A DNA stretch of 64,000 nucleotides from Aphrophora alni (GCA_963513935.1 OY740769.1:35305120-35369119); one strand, 5' to 3'; shown: positions 35,988-48,168, counted from the first letter of the stretch. Translations and numbers: made by a program. The notes: generated by a model not told the origin, from the sequence alone.

Positions 35988-36758
35988 TGCAGAACACCTT
36001 TTGATTATATTACAGAAGTCAAAGGGCTATTATAACTCACGTCCAACCTTAGTAAATGTTAAAAAAAATAATAATAAAAATAAAAATGTCTTTTATATTA
36101 ATTATTATAATATTTATCAATGCGCTTCATTACGATACTGCGTTAAGTTGATAGTACGCGAATTGTTTTTGTTAAGTTTTTTTTTTACATTACACACTTT
36201 TATCTTAATAACAATCAAACTGATCATAGAATTGCACAAAATTCAACTGTAAAGGTAAATTGAGAGAAAACTACTATGTATTTTGGTTTCAAATTACCAA
36301 ATTTTTTTAAATTGCTTTTTCAGTAACAACCATTTTAAACGAATAGCAAACAATAGCTTAATGTGTATGTTATAAATTAACTAATATTTAATGTAGAATA
36401 TTTGATTTTCTCTACTATTTTCAAGTTACATTATATCTTCAACTATTTCACATTTCCTAATTCTCTCATTTTTTGAAGAAAACAATGTTTAATGTCAGAA
36501 AATGCACCCTATAATCTCTAAATGTTCTTTGAGGTTGCACTTAATATTTCTGTTAATAATATGAAGTCAAAGCTTCCCCTAATCCAATTAGCAACTAGTT
36601 TCTAAACTATTTTCAAGGTATATTTTGTACTATTTATTTTTTATTTAAATTCTCTCATATTGACGTTTCATATTAAATGCAGATATTTTTATTAGGGCTA
36701 TCAAGTTTATTGTACTTTTTTGTTCTTAATTCGAACTTTTTAACGAGGCTGCAAGTCA

Positions 36759-36771
36759 CCCCCCCCCCCCC
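36759..36771 (+). repeat. Poly(C) run
   Basis: Thirteen consecutive C residues. Confidence 0.9.
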
Positions 36772-36839
36772 ACGACAATATATAATGTCTAAAATGTGTC
36801 TGGAACAACTGTCCCCACACCACATTCAGCCATTTAATA

Positions 36840-36940
36840 AATTGTATTTATAATTATAAAATACAAAGTTTCTATTCAAAAATACATGGTGTTTTAATTT
36901 CCTTTGTATATTCAGAGACAAAAAAGGTTTTGTAAAATAC
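36840..36940 (+). repeat. Dispersed family H, copy 4
   Basis: It shares CAAAGTTTCTA and TTTCCTTTGTATATTCAGAG plus ACA with copy 1 at 11637-11740, but the left half of the palindrome is degraded. Confidence 0.6.
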
Positions 36941-37644
36941 CATTGGAATTGAAATTTTAATCATATAGTCTAAACCAAAATTAATATATTGTTTGTTTTA
37001 GGTAATTTGGTTATTTGAAACCACACATTCTACTAAACTGCTGTATAAACTAGATTTACAAAAAAAAAACATCTTTATATATAACATAGCAACACCCAAT
37101 TGATATCAAAATTGTACCTGTTTTCAGAGTTTCTGTTCTACACCTAAAATATGCTATTTCTATAATATTTTCTCCATATTACGGTTTTTAACACGTTTGT
37201 TTTCGAAGTTGCATTATTGTAGTTAAAACAAATTTAGTTGAAAAATTAGTTTTAGTATATATTGTGCTCTTAAGTTATTTGTGTGAAATTCATTAATGGT
37301 CTTAGAGATTCTTTCTTATTGAAGTTAGTTTATACAGAGTTTGCATCGTTTTCTGTTATATTCTTGTGTTTGCCTCGCTGTTACCGGTTTGATTATATAT
37401 GTATATTTTTTTGAAGCAACAATAAGTAATATCGCATATACAAATTAGAATTTCATCGTTCGGACAATGTTCAAAAAATTAATTATTGAAAACTTTCGGT
37501 AAGTGGAAACGACTAAGGATTAGATACAATAAACGTCTCTTCCTAAATATAAAAAAAAGTATATACATATTTTTTGTTGTTAATTTAAAGAAATATAACA
37601 TATTATATTTGTATTTACCTTAAAAGTATCTTCCATTACATAAT

Positions 37645-37870
37645 CTAAAAGCAGTTAAGTGTAACAGGAAGCGGTCTCCTTATTGCGTATGACCCAGTGT
37701 CTCACTTCTTAAAGTTCAATTCACTGTTGATTATTTAATCCATTATCCAATAAAGTGGAGTTTTATTTACTTTTTCAAACAAAGTGAAGAGGAACAAAAA
37801 AGAAGCTACTGCTCCGAAAGTGATACAGTGAAACAGTTTTGGAGTTACATTTAGTATATAAATATAAACA
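37645..37870 (+). repeat. Dispersed repeat family A, copy 5
   Basis: Words: TAACAGGAAGCGGTCTCC, TTATTGCGTATGACCCAGTG, TCCATTATCCAATAAAGTGG, ACATTTAGT. It lies about 0.8 kb after a family H copy, as at 11.65/12.55 kb. Confidence 0.7.
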
Positions 37871-38499
37871 TACAGTAAGTAATACTTATTTTTATGCTCT
37901 TTGTTAGCAGAACACTTTGCCATCATAAACCTCAATGCAAAAGGAAAATACAATCGGAAGTTTAACCTCTTCAAAATTTGTTTGTCTCTAGTTTAACTCA
38001 CAAGGCAACTACGCTTCAATAGGGATTAATACAGAATTTTAACTTTAATAATTAGGTTTGAATCAGTTATATTAATTATTTACTTGAAAATTAAACCAAC
38101 AAACGTAAGGTCTTAGGCCTTGATATTATTGCTCATTCGCAGCTATAACTTTATGATATTTGTACATTCCCTTAAAAATATCCTGGGGTGTTCAACATGT
38201 TTTTGCACATCCGGTATAGTTGACAACTACATATTTTATAACTAAATATATTTTAAAATGATAACAATATATAAACTAGACTTCATATATATATTGTTAG
38301 TCTTCATTAAAATAATAAAAAAAAATATTACCCGTTAAAAATTCCATTTCATATTGTTTTATATCTCAAACTTTGACCATTATTAAAATTCCATGATTTC
38401 CATGTCCAACAAATTACCAATTCTAAAATTAATGGCTAAATACTAGAAATGAACTGTGGGATATGTCATAAAAGTTTAAAAAATTTAAAAAAACCGGTT

Positions 38500-39600
38500 C
38501 AAACTCTTTCTATTAAAATTCGGTAAAAGTGGAAGATTTATATTCCAAATATACCAAACCACAAATAAATAAAACTTAGATATACAATGAGGAATGCGCC
38601 ATGACTGGTCTTGGGTTTAGTTTGTCCATACTAATTATTTACGAACCATAATCATCATTTCATTGACGTGTGATAGTTGTGGACATCCTATTTCATAAAA
38701 ATGTTTTCAAAAACGTTTCCGCCGATTTTCAGAAATTTTAACATTTACAACGATAATTAAGGGTTCAATTTTTCTTTTACTCCTGATCACTAAAGGCCTA
38801 GATTTTTTCTACAATAAATACTACCAATGAGATTTGTTTAAAGTTTTCTGAAGAAATTAGCAAAACTTTATCATTGTAGTTCATTCCAATTTTGGCAATA
38901 TTGGCATTTTGAGTTTTTATCTTTTGTAAAATCAGTTTTCTCCACATATTATGCGTTCAATGAGTCTTTAGTTTTCTATATGTGAATGTTATTGCACCGT
39001 TTATTAACTTATTACATATTTATTCTTTACTTTGGTTGAATTGAAACTAACACAAAGAGTAGTAAATCTCTGACACCACACGAAGATGTGGTTCCCCAAA
39101 CTAATTTATATTGTACATGCTTTTTCATTGATTAGGATAGGGCAGTTTAGGGTGATCATTTCCTGATATTGCGTGACAACTTTCAATAATGGTAGCCATG
39201 ATTCATTGACGATACGTCCCTTCTTGACGTTACAAAGAAAATAGTAAATGATCAGTCTCGCACGGCATGACGCAAGCAATGTACTTAATATCAGGAAACT
39301 GGTGTAAGAAATGGTTATTTCAGTGAAAACCATAAAATATTATGTTCGACCCTTTGTCTAGTTCGACCCTTTGGTATAATCACCATCCTGATCTGTATGG
39401 TTAAAAACCTATATTTTATTCTTATTTATTAAACTTGTAATCATGTTTAGCATTATTTAAATGGATGTTTGCAAATAAACACCATTATTACCCCAGAACG
39501 AGTTTTAATATAATAAGCTGTGCAAACACATACTCACACACATAGACAAATCCAAATACCAATTAATAAGTTAGAAAAAAAACATTATCATAAGACCTGT
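38500..39600. repeat. Long repeat, first copy (contains inverted family D)
   Basis: Collinear with 52600-53700. Anchors: GACTGGTCTTGGG against GACCGTCTTGGG near 38597 and 52699; the inverted D core; AATAAACACCATTATTA near 39475 and 53566; TTTTAATATAATAA followed by CACACA-type text; ACAAATCCAAATA. Confidence 0.7.
39090..39345 (-). repeat. Dispersed repeat family D, copy 2 (inverted)
   Basis: It reads ATTGATTAGGATAGGGCAG, GGGTGATCATTTCCTGATA, GCGTGACAAC, ATGATTCATTGACGAT: the reverse complement of the 29.3 kb block. Confidence 0.75.
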
Positions 39601-40379
39601 TCTCAAATTTATTTAAAACACTCATAATCTTACCTCTTCACCTATATTTTAATATTTATTTATTTCAAACGTATTAACCAACTCAGACGATTGCATCATC
39701 AGAATCTTCTATATTGCAAAACATTCTTTTCATTGGTTATTCGTTATATTTTCGACCAAATGACAAAAAGTGTATTTCCAGCTAGCGTAACAGTGGATTA
39801 TCATGATAAATACTATCTTTATTGAGCTTCTGATGGACAAAATATTCAACTACCAAAACATCATTTATACATTGAGAAAATGTCTTTTTCTTCATTACCA
39901 CCGAATTTCCCTCATTCAATATATTATGGTAAATAAACTGATATAAAAAGTTTACCATTTCAAATTTCAGCGAATTTTTAATTTAATTATAAAAAAAGCT
40001 TGTTATTCTTGCGCCATCAAAAGGTACGTTCTAAAGTTAACACACATTTTAGTCATTTTTATCGAGCCTTGAATGACTGCTATAATTGACGTTCAATTTT
40101 GTATTTATAATTATTTACCAAATCGTATTTTTCCCTAAAGATTGGCACATAATTTGAGCTATTCATTTTAATATTTCATCAAAGTTTACCTGAACGGATA
40201 GAGAAGAATTGCTTATATTTTATTGGAAATATTAGTTGCTTAAATACAAAGGAGTTTTAAAATGTGTTTAGATTTATTAAAATCATCTCTCAACTAATCA
40301 TTTTGGGTAGTTGGCAACCATTATGTTTTTTTGGGGTGGTGTTGCACATTTGAATTTCTGAGGATATATGTAATATAGA

Positions 40380-41510
40380 TGATAGGATACTATATATTTC
40401 TTTAAAAAATATGTGAGACACCACCAAAACAAAGAGACATATAAAATATATCAAAATTAAATCTGAGTAAACATATAAAAAACAATTTTTTTGACTTAAG
40501 GATTCATTAACAGGATAATTTCACAAAAAACGTAACAACGATTTCTTAACTCAATCAAAAACGTTTTGCTCAATCAATGAGAGAAAATGAAGGAAACATT
40601 AGCCTCATAGCAGTGAACACAAAAATACTTTTGTAACTTTCATTTAACTGATATTAAATGTATGTTTTCATCTTTGATATTTAATAAAAGACGATGAGGA
40701 GATAAATAACAGATTCTCATGTGGGCTGTAAATTTTATGATTTCTAGGCAATAAACTTAGAGTGGGGTGGAATTGGCGTCGCTGAAAACAGCCCCTCTTC
40801 CGAGCCCTACACACTAAAAACGCTTTTGTTTTAAATTTTCATTGAACTTTTTATTCTTAAGTGGCAGATAAATCATAATGAGCTGTTAAATATTTGTTTT
40901 CCGTAATTACATTAGGTATTTTTACAGTCTAAGTTACCATCTAATAGTTAGTAATTGAAAACGATGACCCCCTGTAAGTTACGATCGATACATCCACCAT
41001 AATAAGAAAGTTCAAAATTATTTTCCATAAAGTAATTAAAATGTAATTCATTACTGGAAACCATCTAAAATACGGTCTTGATGTGTTGTGAAATAATTTT
41101 GTTCATTTTTTACTTACCACCATTTTCCCGATTTTATAGCAAAATACGGTTATCACAGAAATGTTAAAAACTTTTTTGTACCTCATGTGTGACATAATTC
41201 AGAATTTATTAAAACCTTTCCAAAATCTAATTCATTGAATTATTATGACCAATACAGTCGTATTAACTGAATTGCAAAATATTGATGTTAAACTAATAAT
41301 AAATCTTGGTGGTACGGGAACATTTTTAAAATTATTTTAGGATTATGTTTTTTGTATTAATATATTTAGTTGTGGAGCCAAACTTGAGTTTCCAGTTCAC
41401 AACCTCCTCACCGTTGATACAGGAAAACTATATGATGTTGGATTTCATATCGACAGAAACGTTTTTGTCAGGAAAACTTGGCGGTAGTAAAATAGGCGCA
41501 AAATCGTGAA
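40380..41510 (+). repeat. Long repeat, first copy (contains family E)
   Basis: Collinear with 57230-58380. Anchors: TGTGAGACAC, AAAACGTTTTGCT, the E core, CGGTTATCACAGAAA against TGGTTATCTCAGAAA, and TTTAGTTGTGG followed by CCAA and TTGGATTT with CGAC-GAAA. The right edge of similarity falls beside the stop codon of the minus-strand ORF at 41521. Confidence 0.7.
40670..40960 (+). repeat. Dispersed repeat family E, copy 4
   Basis: Words: CTTTGATATTTAATAAAAGA, GGGCTGTAAATTTTATGATT, GAATTGGCGTCGCTGAAAAC, AGCCCCTCTTCCGAGCCCTA and GGCAGATAAATCATAATGAG. Confidence 0.8.
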
Positions 41511-41520
41511 TGTTGTAGAG

Positions 41521-41892
41521 TTATGCCACAAAAATTACAATTATTAAAAATATATTTATTTTGTTAAGGTACTCGTGGCATTTTATTACTGCTACATTAA
41601 CAGAAACTAAAGCGACCACAAGGAAGAACTTTCCCCGATGAGCATAACCGAAAAAATGGCCAATGAATGAATTATAACTTATTATCCCATCAAACCACTG
41701 CAACCCGTGATAATTTTGTGTTAACCATTTATTCTCTCTTTTCTTACATTCAGATAATTCAGTAAATTCAAAAGGTGGACCAACAACCCAGTGGTGTTGA
41801 AATTTGTTATCTGTTGATACTACAGCTAATTCTTTTATTATATATTCACCTACATTATTCCGAAAACATTGTACATCGAGAATTGTCGTCAT
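41521..41892 (-). CDS. Possible gene: conserved-looking protein with D-x-Q-x-F / HG-x-x-W-x-DG pattern
   Basis: From the ATG at 41892 the frame runs 123 codons to a stop at 41521-41523. The N-terminal two-thirds is well composed and not low-complexity: MTTILDVQCFRNNVGEYI, KELAVVSTDNKFQHHWVVG, PPFEFTELSECKKRENKWLT, HGLQWFDG. From memory, uncharacterised arthropod proteins share D-[VI]-Q-x-F, [IV]-x-K-E-[LV]-A, P-P-[FY]-x-F, W-L and H-G-x-x-W; an RNase H/DnaQ-like fold is possible but unproven. After about residue 85 the sequence turns hydrophobic (FFLVVALVSVNVAVIK), and a different frame becomes Cys/His-rich, so a frameshift near 41650 is likely. A cleaner start than the GTG 12 bases upstream is this ATG. 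A plausible 5' exon, donor, acceptor and TATA box lie upstream. The gene is probably real in origin and may now be broken. Confidence 0.5.
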   Translation of the reverse strand: MTTILDVQCFRNNVGEYIIKELAVVSTDNKFQHHWVVGPPFEFTELSECKKRENKWLTQNYHGLQWFDGIISYNSFIGHFFGYAHRGKFFLVVALVSVNVAVIKCHEYLNKINIFLIIVIFVA

Positions 41893-41960
41893 TTTTTTTT
41901 TCACAACTGTATAACAATATACTACTGTTAAATGTATATATTGATAGTAGCTATAATATA

Positions 41961-42089
41961 CACTTTATCAGTATTTACACAAATTCTTTTTCTCCAATTT
42001 CGCCTTTATATACAAGTGATAACCACACTTTATCAGTATTTACACAAATTCTATTTCACCAATTTCACCTTTATATACAAGTGATAACC
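41961..42089. repeat. 65-bp tandem duplication containing TATA-box-like words
   Basis: CACTTTATCAGTATTTACAC starts at 41961 and again at 42026, and the whole 65-bp unit is repeated with a few changes. On the minus strand each unit contains GTATATAAAGG, so the stretch just upstream of the ORF start carries two equivalent TATA-like sites. They could be a duplicated alternative promoter or chance words inside the proposed intron. Confidence 0.75.
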
Positions 42090-42574
42090 TCTCAGTTGAG
42101 ATGTTGTAGTCTGTTGCCATTTTTTCGGTTATGCTCAGTGCGAATCTCTTCGGTAGATAAACCCTCAAAAAAAAATGTATCTCCAACCAAACCTTCTAAA
42201 ATGGTTATGACTGCGTCACCGTAACGTGTTCTAACCCTTTCAAATTACACTATTTGGTATGGAACTCCAGGTCTCAGGTCTGATAGTTTAGTGGTGTCTT
42301 GAGTTTTGATTGTGTTTAAGTACCCTTTCAGATGTTCCATTTTGTTACATTCTGTGAACAATAACGGATTCGTGTTAATGATTTGATAAGTATTAAAGTG
42401 TTATCTTTCACAACTCCTTTTCAGATACTTCATTACATACATATTGATTCAAATATTATTCTAAAATTTACATATTAACATAGACATTAAAAATTATTCC
42501 TTAATTTATGTTGAAAAAGAATAAGGTGAAATGCGCCAACTTACTTCAAGAAAAGATTAAATATATACATTTAT

Positions 42575-42680
<106 letters not shown>

Positions 42681-42772
42681 AAAATGTTCCAACGCTTTGA
42701 GATGATTTTAAAGAGATAGTAATATGTCAATATTATTTATCTATTTATATAATAAAATAATCGAATACTTAC

Positions 42773-42844
42773 CAAGCGTGTTTGTTCTAGTTGGTTGGAT
42801 GATGATGCGACAGTGATTATTTGATGATCAACTGACCTTTTATA
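42773..42844 (-). promoter_or_regulatory. Candidate core promoter and first exon
   Basis: On the minus strand TATAAAAG (42844-42837) is followed about 25-30 bases later by ATCACTGTCG, an initiator-like word, and then about 40 bases that end in a strong splice donor at 42772. Spacing and order match an arthropod TATA promoter with a short non-coding first exon. Without transcript data this is a proposal. Confidence 0.35.
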
Positions 42845-43410
42845 TTCAAAACCTAGGAGGAGAAAGTTTTGCCAACAGAGGAGAAAGTTTTGTCAAACTA
42901 TCTAAATCTGTTCATTCTCGAAAGTTTTTTTTTTAAATAGATATTTTCGAAAGTTTTCTCAACATATTTCACTTTCAGATCCGGTTGTGAAATTAGTTTA
43001 AAATAGACATATTTCAAGCTGGGTGGGGGGCGATTTTTTTTTTAAAATAGATATTTTCGAAAGTTTTCTGGATTCCTGGTTGTTCCTTACCGTGGGCAAT
43101 CCAAAATATCCCTTACCGTAAGTAATCCAAGGGAGGAGTGGGGGGTAGTGGGGGTAAGAGAATTTTTTTCTAAATAGATATTTTCGAAGGTTTTCTGGAT
43201 TCCTGGTTGTTCCTTACCGTGGGCAATCCAAAACCCAGGACGAGAAAGTTTTGTCAAACTGTATCTAATTCTGTTCATTTTCGAAAAAAAAAATTTTTAA
43301 TCGATATTTTCGAAAGTTTCTCAACATATTTCACTTTCAGATATTTCAAGCTGGATTCTTGGTGGGGGTTTTCCACTTTTGTATCTAATTTCGTTCATAT
43401 TCGAAAGTTG
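42845..43410. repeat. Complex tandem repeats with TTTTCGAAA palindromes
   Basis: The phrase AAATAGATATTTTCGAAAGT (with small variants) recurs near 42936, 43043, 43173 and 43294. GATTCCTGGTTGTTCCTTAC followed by CGTGGGCAATCC occurs at about 43070 and 43196, with a diverged copy at about 43855. GAGAAAGTTTTGTCAAACT occurs at about 42880 and 43243. The block lies directly upstream of the candidate promoter on the minus strand and ends in the G-rich array. Confidence 0.8.
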
Positions 43411-43418
43411 TTTTAAAA

Positions 43419-43854
43419 TGGGGTTGGGGGTAGGAGTGGGGTGGTGGGGGTATGAGTGGGTGTGGTGTGGGGGGAGGAGTGGGGGTGGTGGGGGTAGTAG
43501 TGGGTGTGGTGTGGGGTAGGAGTGAGGGTGGTGGGGGTAGGATAGGGTGTGGTGGGGCAGGGGTGGGGGTAGTAGGGGTTAGAGTAGGTGGTAGTGGGGG
43601 TAGGGGTGTGAGGTAGCGAGGTAGGGGTGTGGGTAGTGGGGGTAGGGGTGTGGGTAGTGGGGGTAGGGGTGGGAGGTAGTGGGGTAGGGGTGGGGGTAGT
43701 GGGGGTTAGAGTGGGATGTATTGGGGGTTGGGGTTGGGGTAGTGGGGTAGGGGTGGGGGTAGTGGTTATATGGGTAGGGGTAGTTGGGTAGGGGTAGTTG
43801 GGTAGGGGTGGGGTAGTGGGGTAGGGATGGGGGTAGTGGGGTAGGAGTGGGGGG
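43419..43854 (+). repeat. G-rich tandem array (G-quadruplex prone)
   Basis: About 435 bp consist almost entirely of G runs of 3-6 bases separated by T, TA, A or AGT, in units such as GGGGGTAGTGGGGTAGGGGT. The plus strand has nearly no C. Many sets of four G-runs could form quadruplexes on the plus strand. A small seed of the same type (GGAGTGGGGGGTAGTGGGGG) sits at about 43133-43154 inside the neighbouring repeats, so the array probably grew out of that unit. Confidence 0.9.
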
Positions 43855-43879
43855 ATTCCTGATCGTTCCTAATCCTGGG

Positions 43880-44495
43880 CAATCCTTCAGAGTCGCCTAA
43901 ACCATACTACTAGTCTCTTTATTTCTTCCTTTAGAAAACAGGTTATATTATATTATTGGATGCAAATTTTATCTGTGGAAAATAATCTGAGATACTATGC
44001 AATGTGGTAGAACGAGTAAAAAGACTGCTAAATTTCAAAATAAAAATAAAAATAATCTGAAACTAAACGTTCTCCACTTTTATATACAAAACAGAAAGCA
44101 ATTAGACAAAATAAAATCAATCTACTTTATTGAAGTTTTCCCACTTCCATTATATTGTCAGTCACTTATGTTAGGCAATAAAAAGTTATAAAACTTATCA
44201 ATGATATATTAGTTGTTAATTTGGTTTAATCCTTTAGTTCATAGTTATTCATGGGATAATAGTTGATTTAAGAAATAACGGTAAGACTTGAAATTGTGAC
44301 AGTATATTTTAAAAGATTTGAATATTATAACGTCGTATCTAACAAAAACCTTACTGCCTTTATTGTAGTGAAGAAAAAGGTTACAACTACGACCAAGTGT
44401 ACCACGGATAAAGATATTCCAAGCGAATCTCTGAAATAGACAGAATATATTGTTCTAGGTTTTAACAAGAACCAGGTAACTTATAATTTCAGTCT
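43880..44495. other. Noncoding AT-rich stretch
   Basis: It lies between the G-rich array and the second long-repeat copy. Nothing recognisable was seen. Confidence 0.45.
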
Positions 44496-44499
44496 ACAA

Positions 44500-46400
44500 T
44501 TATATTTACATTATTTTTATATATTTTGTGAAATTGAATCCTTTGTATTTTGCCTGCATTATTTGTTAAGATTCTGATTAAATTTAAATTAATTTACTAT
44601 TCGGTTACATGTAAATTTCTGAAACTAGTTTTATCCATTTCTTAACTGAAAGAATGTTCATAAAAACTTAAATGTACAGAATATAACATCTTGTTCAAGA
44701 AAAACTATGATATAATGTATTAATTGTGTAGTAAGATTTTATCAAACACATGCAATGACCACATTTCAACTGAAAAGGTTGTACTATAAACTAGTAGATT
44801 TTTATGTCCTCAAGTAACAAAATTTGTAAGTAAATATTTATATAAGGAAATGTTTCTGTTAATCTTTATGTTTACATTTTTTAATAAAATTATCCAAAAT
44901 CAAAATCTTTAATTAAAGCGTTTGTAAAATGTAGCACAAACTTGAGTTAGAAAAATAATTGAGTTTACAGGCTTGGTCAATCAATGTAAAATTTATATTC
45001 ATTATTTACCAGGCTTTAAGAAACTAAACCTGTGTCTCCTAACTGAATTGTTGAAATGTATTTATTTAACATGTGCAGTGAACAGATGGATTTATTTACA
45101 TTTACACATGGGAAACAGTATTGTGTTTTCTATATTTATTTTAAAATTTAACAGCTTAAATTCCAAAGGCTTGTCATTTAAGTCACACAATTTAATTATT
45201 AATATACTTCTGGCAGTTTTACTTGCAAACTTAAGCATGAATAAGATGTGGGATACTTAGTGGTAACTTGTTTCAACAAATTATTGTGACAAATTGTATT
45301 TTCTTTATGCAGTTAAATGGGTACATGGGTAACATCGTAACAATATATCAAATATCATGATGATAACGCGCTGCTTTCTTTAAACATGAATTTAAATACT
45401 ATACACCGTCAATAATAAATAAGTTTTTGAAACTTTAATAAATTATATAAAATAGTGTTTATTAATATAGTAGCAGTTTAAAGAAACTAGTGAGAATCTT
45501 GTTAAAACTGAATATAAATAATAATGTGAAAATGTATTGGAGTCGTCTACCCGGTTTTTATAATCAATTTTTTAAAATTATATAATAATTTTTAATAATA
45601 TAAATTTGTCAAATAAACAACATAATTACAAACCACACACACAAAAAATGAAGAAAAATTATCCATGGAATTGGGCCTCTTTTTAAAAGTAATTTTATTT
45701 AGTTATTCTTGGTATTTTTCAGAAATAATTAAATTGTAAGTGAAAGTAGTGTTCCTGATTATTATTTTTTATGTACAAACAATTTCTTTTTTGTAATTCA
45801 CCATTTTGTTAGGAAATCCTCTTCATTTCTGTTTCGATCAATAATATAAAAATTTTGTTTGGCAAAATAAGTAATAAATAGAAAAATCACATATAAACCA
45901 ATTTGAACATAATAACTAAGCTCAAGTCAAAGTTTTGGACAACTTATTAAAACAAAAGAATACTAAAGGGAAATAAAAAAAAATATCTGTATTTGAGTTG
46001 AACCACGTCAATAGTTATTGGTTTCATTTTGTTTTAAGTATACCTCAAAACTTGATCGTATGGTTGCTCGATGGGCGCAGTCATTGAAGTAATTGAGATA
46101 AAAATCGCAATTTATTTTTATTTTATTTTGCATCCTTGACAATGGTATTGTTCTGTTTAACAATGGAATAACCAATAAAAATATATTACACCATTGGGAA
46201 CACATAATCGCTAAGTGGATAAAGAAAACATGCTTGTCATACCCCCAGGGATGCTAGGAATAAACGTTCTTATATACCTTGTAAGATCTTTATTATGTTG
46301 ACCAAATCTTATGATTGACTACGGAGGCGATTTTATTAATATTTCATAATGGTAGGTGAAAATATTTTGTCTAAGAGAATAAACATTTCTGAAATATGTA
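44500..46400 (+). repeat. Long repeat, second copy (contains family B)
   Basis: Collinear counterpart of 24980-26400, without the Penelope-like relic. Family B occupies about 46140-46390: AACAATGGAATAA, CATTGGGAAC, TCGCTAAGTGGATAAAGAAA, ACATGCTTGTCAT, ATTAATATTTC. Confidence 0.65.
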
Positions 46401-46599
46401 ATAATGTAATAAGCTTTAAAATTATGTTTATGTTCATTTGTGTAAACACAACAGTTTGCAAATGTTTTGTTATTATTGTGACCTGATTAATTTAACATAT
46501 TTACAATTTACACTCAAACTATTATAATTTGTATTTATTAAAATTTTTAGATTTAAACGGGTCACGTCTGTAATTACATATTGTTAAATATGCAAGAGA

Positions 46600-47220
46600 T
46601 GTGTTAAGTTAATATCCTCCTTTATATCGTATATTTACCAAGCCATCATTGAAATAAGGTACGAAATGAAGTGTCACCCAGGCTATATCTTGAAATATTG
46701 CTTGACTATATGCCGCAGATAGATACAAATTGATAATTTTACTCTTGCTAAAAAGAATATGAACAATGTCCAAATGAAAACAAAATAGAAAACTAGCACA
46801 TCGGTATATGTTAATGCATTTTAAAACTATAAATAAACTCTCCAAACATTTCCCAATGTAATACATTTTGAATAACAACAGTCACATAAATATTAAACCC
46901 ATTGAAAAACAATTTTTAATTAAAGAACTTTCAATTAAGCTATACAATATTCAATGCTATTCTGAAATGTTTATTACTTATGACTAAAATGAAGTATCTA
47001 TAAATTACCCCGATGGAAGAACCAAATAAGATTACATTGGTGACTGGGTGTATAAATGCAACAATAGAAGTTGGATTATTATAGGCAGTGACTCACGCCC
47101 CTTTATTCCCTACCACCCTGACAACAGACACTTTATTGAATGACTCTTTATGGTTGGGGTTTCGCCGTAAATTTCTAATGATAAAGTACTGCAAACAAAC
47201 GTACATTTATACTATAAAAT
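46600..47220 (+). repeat. Dispersed repeat family C, copy 3
   Basis: It has AGTGTCACCCAGG, TTTTGAATAACAAC, then GCAGTGACTCACGCCCCTTT, CCCTACCACCCTGACAACAG and AACGTACATTTATACTATAA, in the order seen at 20980-21830. Confidence 0.7.
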
Positions 47221-47783
47221 TAAATACATCCTTTAAAATATAAATTACCTTTCCCAAAAGTTTATTTTAATGTAAATGGAATTTTTTTATTTTAACAAAA
47301 TTTCTTTTACAAAGTACTGTGATCGATATCTAGAGTATTTAGTTATATCCTTAAATTGTATTACTAACTTTTTTAAATGAGACCACCAGTTTTTGTGGGT
47401 TTACTCTATTTATTATTTAGTTAATGCTTTATTCAAAATCCCATATTTTGAGGTTAAGACAGAATGTGTTTTAACCTCTATTTTATTTTTCATAACAATT
47501 AACAAAATAGTTGATGAATCAGGTATTTAATGACATCAGGTATATTCACTGATATCAAATAAACTCTCTATTTATTAAATATATAATATAGGGTCTCATA
47601 TTATTACACTAATATCTGCAACACTGTTACTAATATTATCATAGACACTCTTCAATCAATGAATCAATTTGATATTGTATTACATAATCCATAATTTTTA
47701 TGGTATTAAACAAGTGCAATTAACTCCATTCAGAGGAACACATAAACGTTCAATTCTTAAGGAATAGGAAAATAATATAGGAG

Positions 47784-48168
47784 AAGGTAGGGCAAGACGG
47801 CAATATGGGGTACTTTAATTGCTAGCACAGGTGGTGTTGCAATCAAGCTGTGAATGCTGGTACTAGATCGTTCACTAAGAGAAAAAGCTGATATGTATAT
47901 GGCAGCGATTTTGAGTGATTAGTTTGGCATGTGTGAACTATTTTTTTTTTTAAAGTGATACGATTTTCGTTGGAAAATTCGTTCACATCATTGCTGTTTA
48001 ACGCTCAATCAAGGTAACTTTCACTTTCAAAAGTTTAATTTTTATTGATTAGATATCATATCTTATCCGTAATATCGTAACAACGCGTCAGTGGGGCAAT
48101 ATGGGGAGTACGCCATCTTATCCTACAGTGGGTTAACTCGTTCTTTTTTTCTTTGCAGACAATCAGAA
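47784..48168 (+). mobile_element. 5' region of the pogo/Tigger-type element with putative intron
   Basis: The left part contains GGTAGGGCAAGACGGCAATA and, further in, GTGGGGCAATATGGGGAGTA, in the style of pogo-like terminal sequence. A donor CAAG|GTAACT (GT at 48014) and an acceptor TTTCTTTGCAG (AG at 48157-48158) would remove 145 bp just before the transposase ATG. The exact terminus and TA target duplication are not clear. Confidence 0.5.

Noticed and set aside
35920..36252. 110-codon plus-strand ORF
   Set aside because: It runs through the 16-bp inverted repeat and AAT-rich sequence; Asn/Ile/Tyr-rich, with no conserved counterpart at other family E copies.
41775..42224. 149-codon plus-strand ORF, the longest in the window
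   Set aside because: It overlaps the minus-strand ORF and the 65-bp duplication; its internal repeat is just that duplication read on the other strand, and its residues look random.
43087..43416. Overlapping ORFs on both strands across the composite repeats
   Set aside because: They are products of the tandem repeat itself; no family pattern and both strands equally open.
43419..43854. Interstitial telomere array
   Set aside because: The units are irregular GGGGTAGT/GGGGGTAGG-type words and not TTAGG or TTAGGG repeats.
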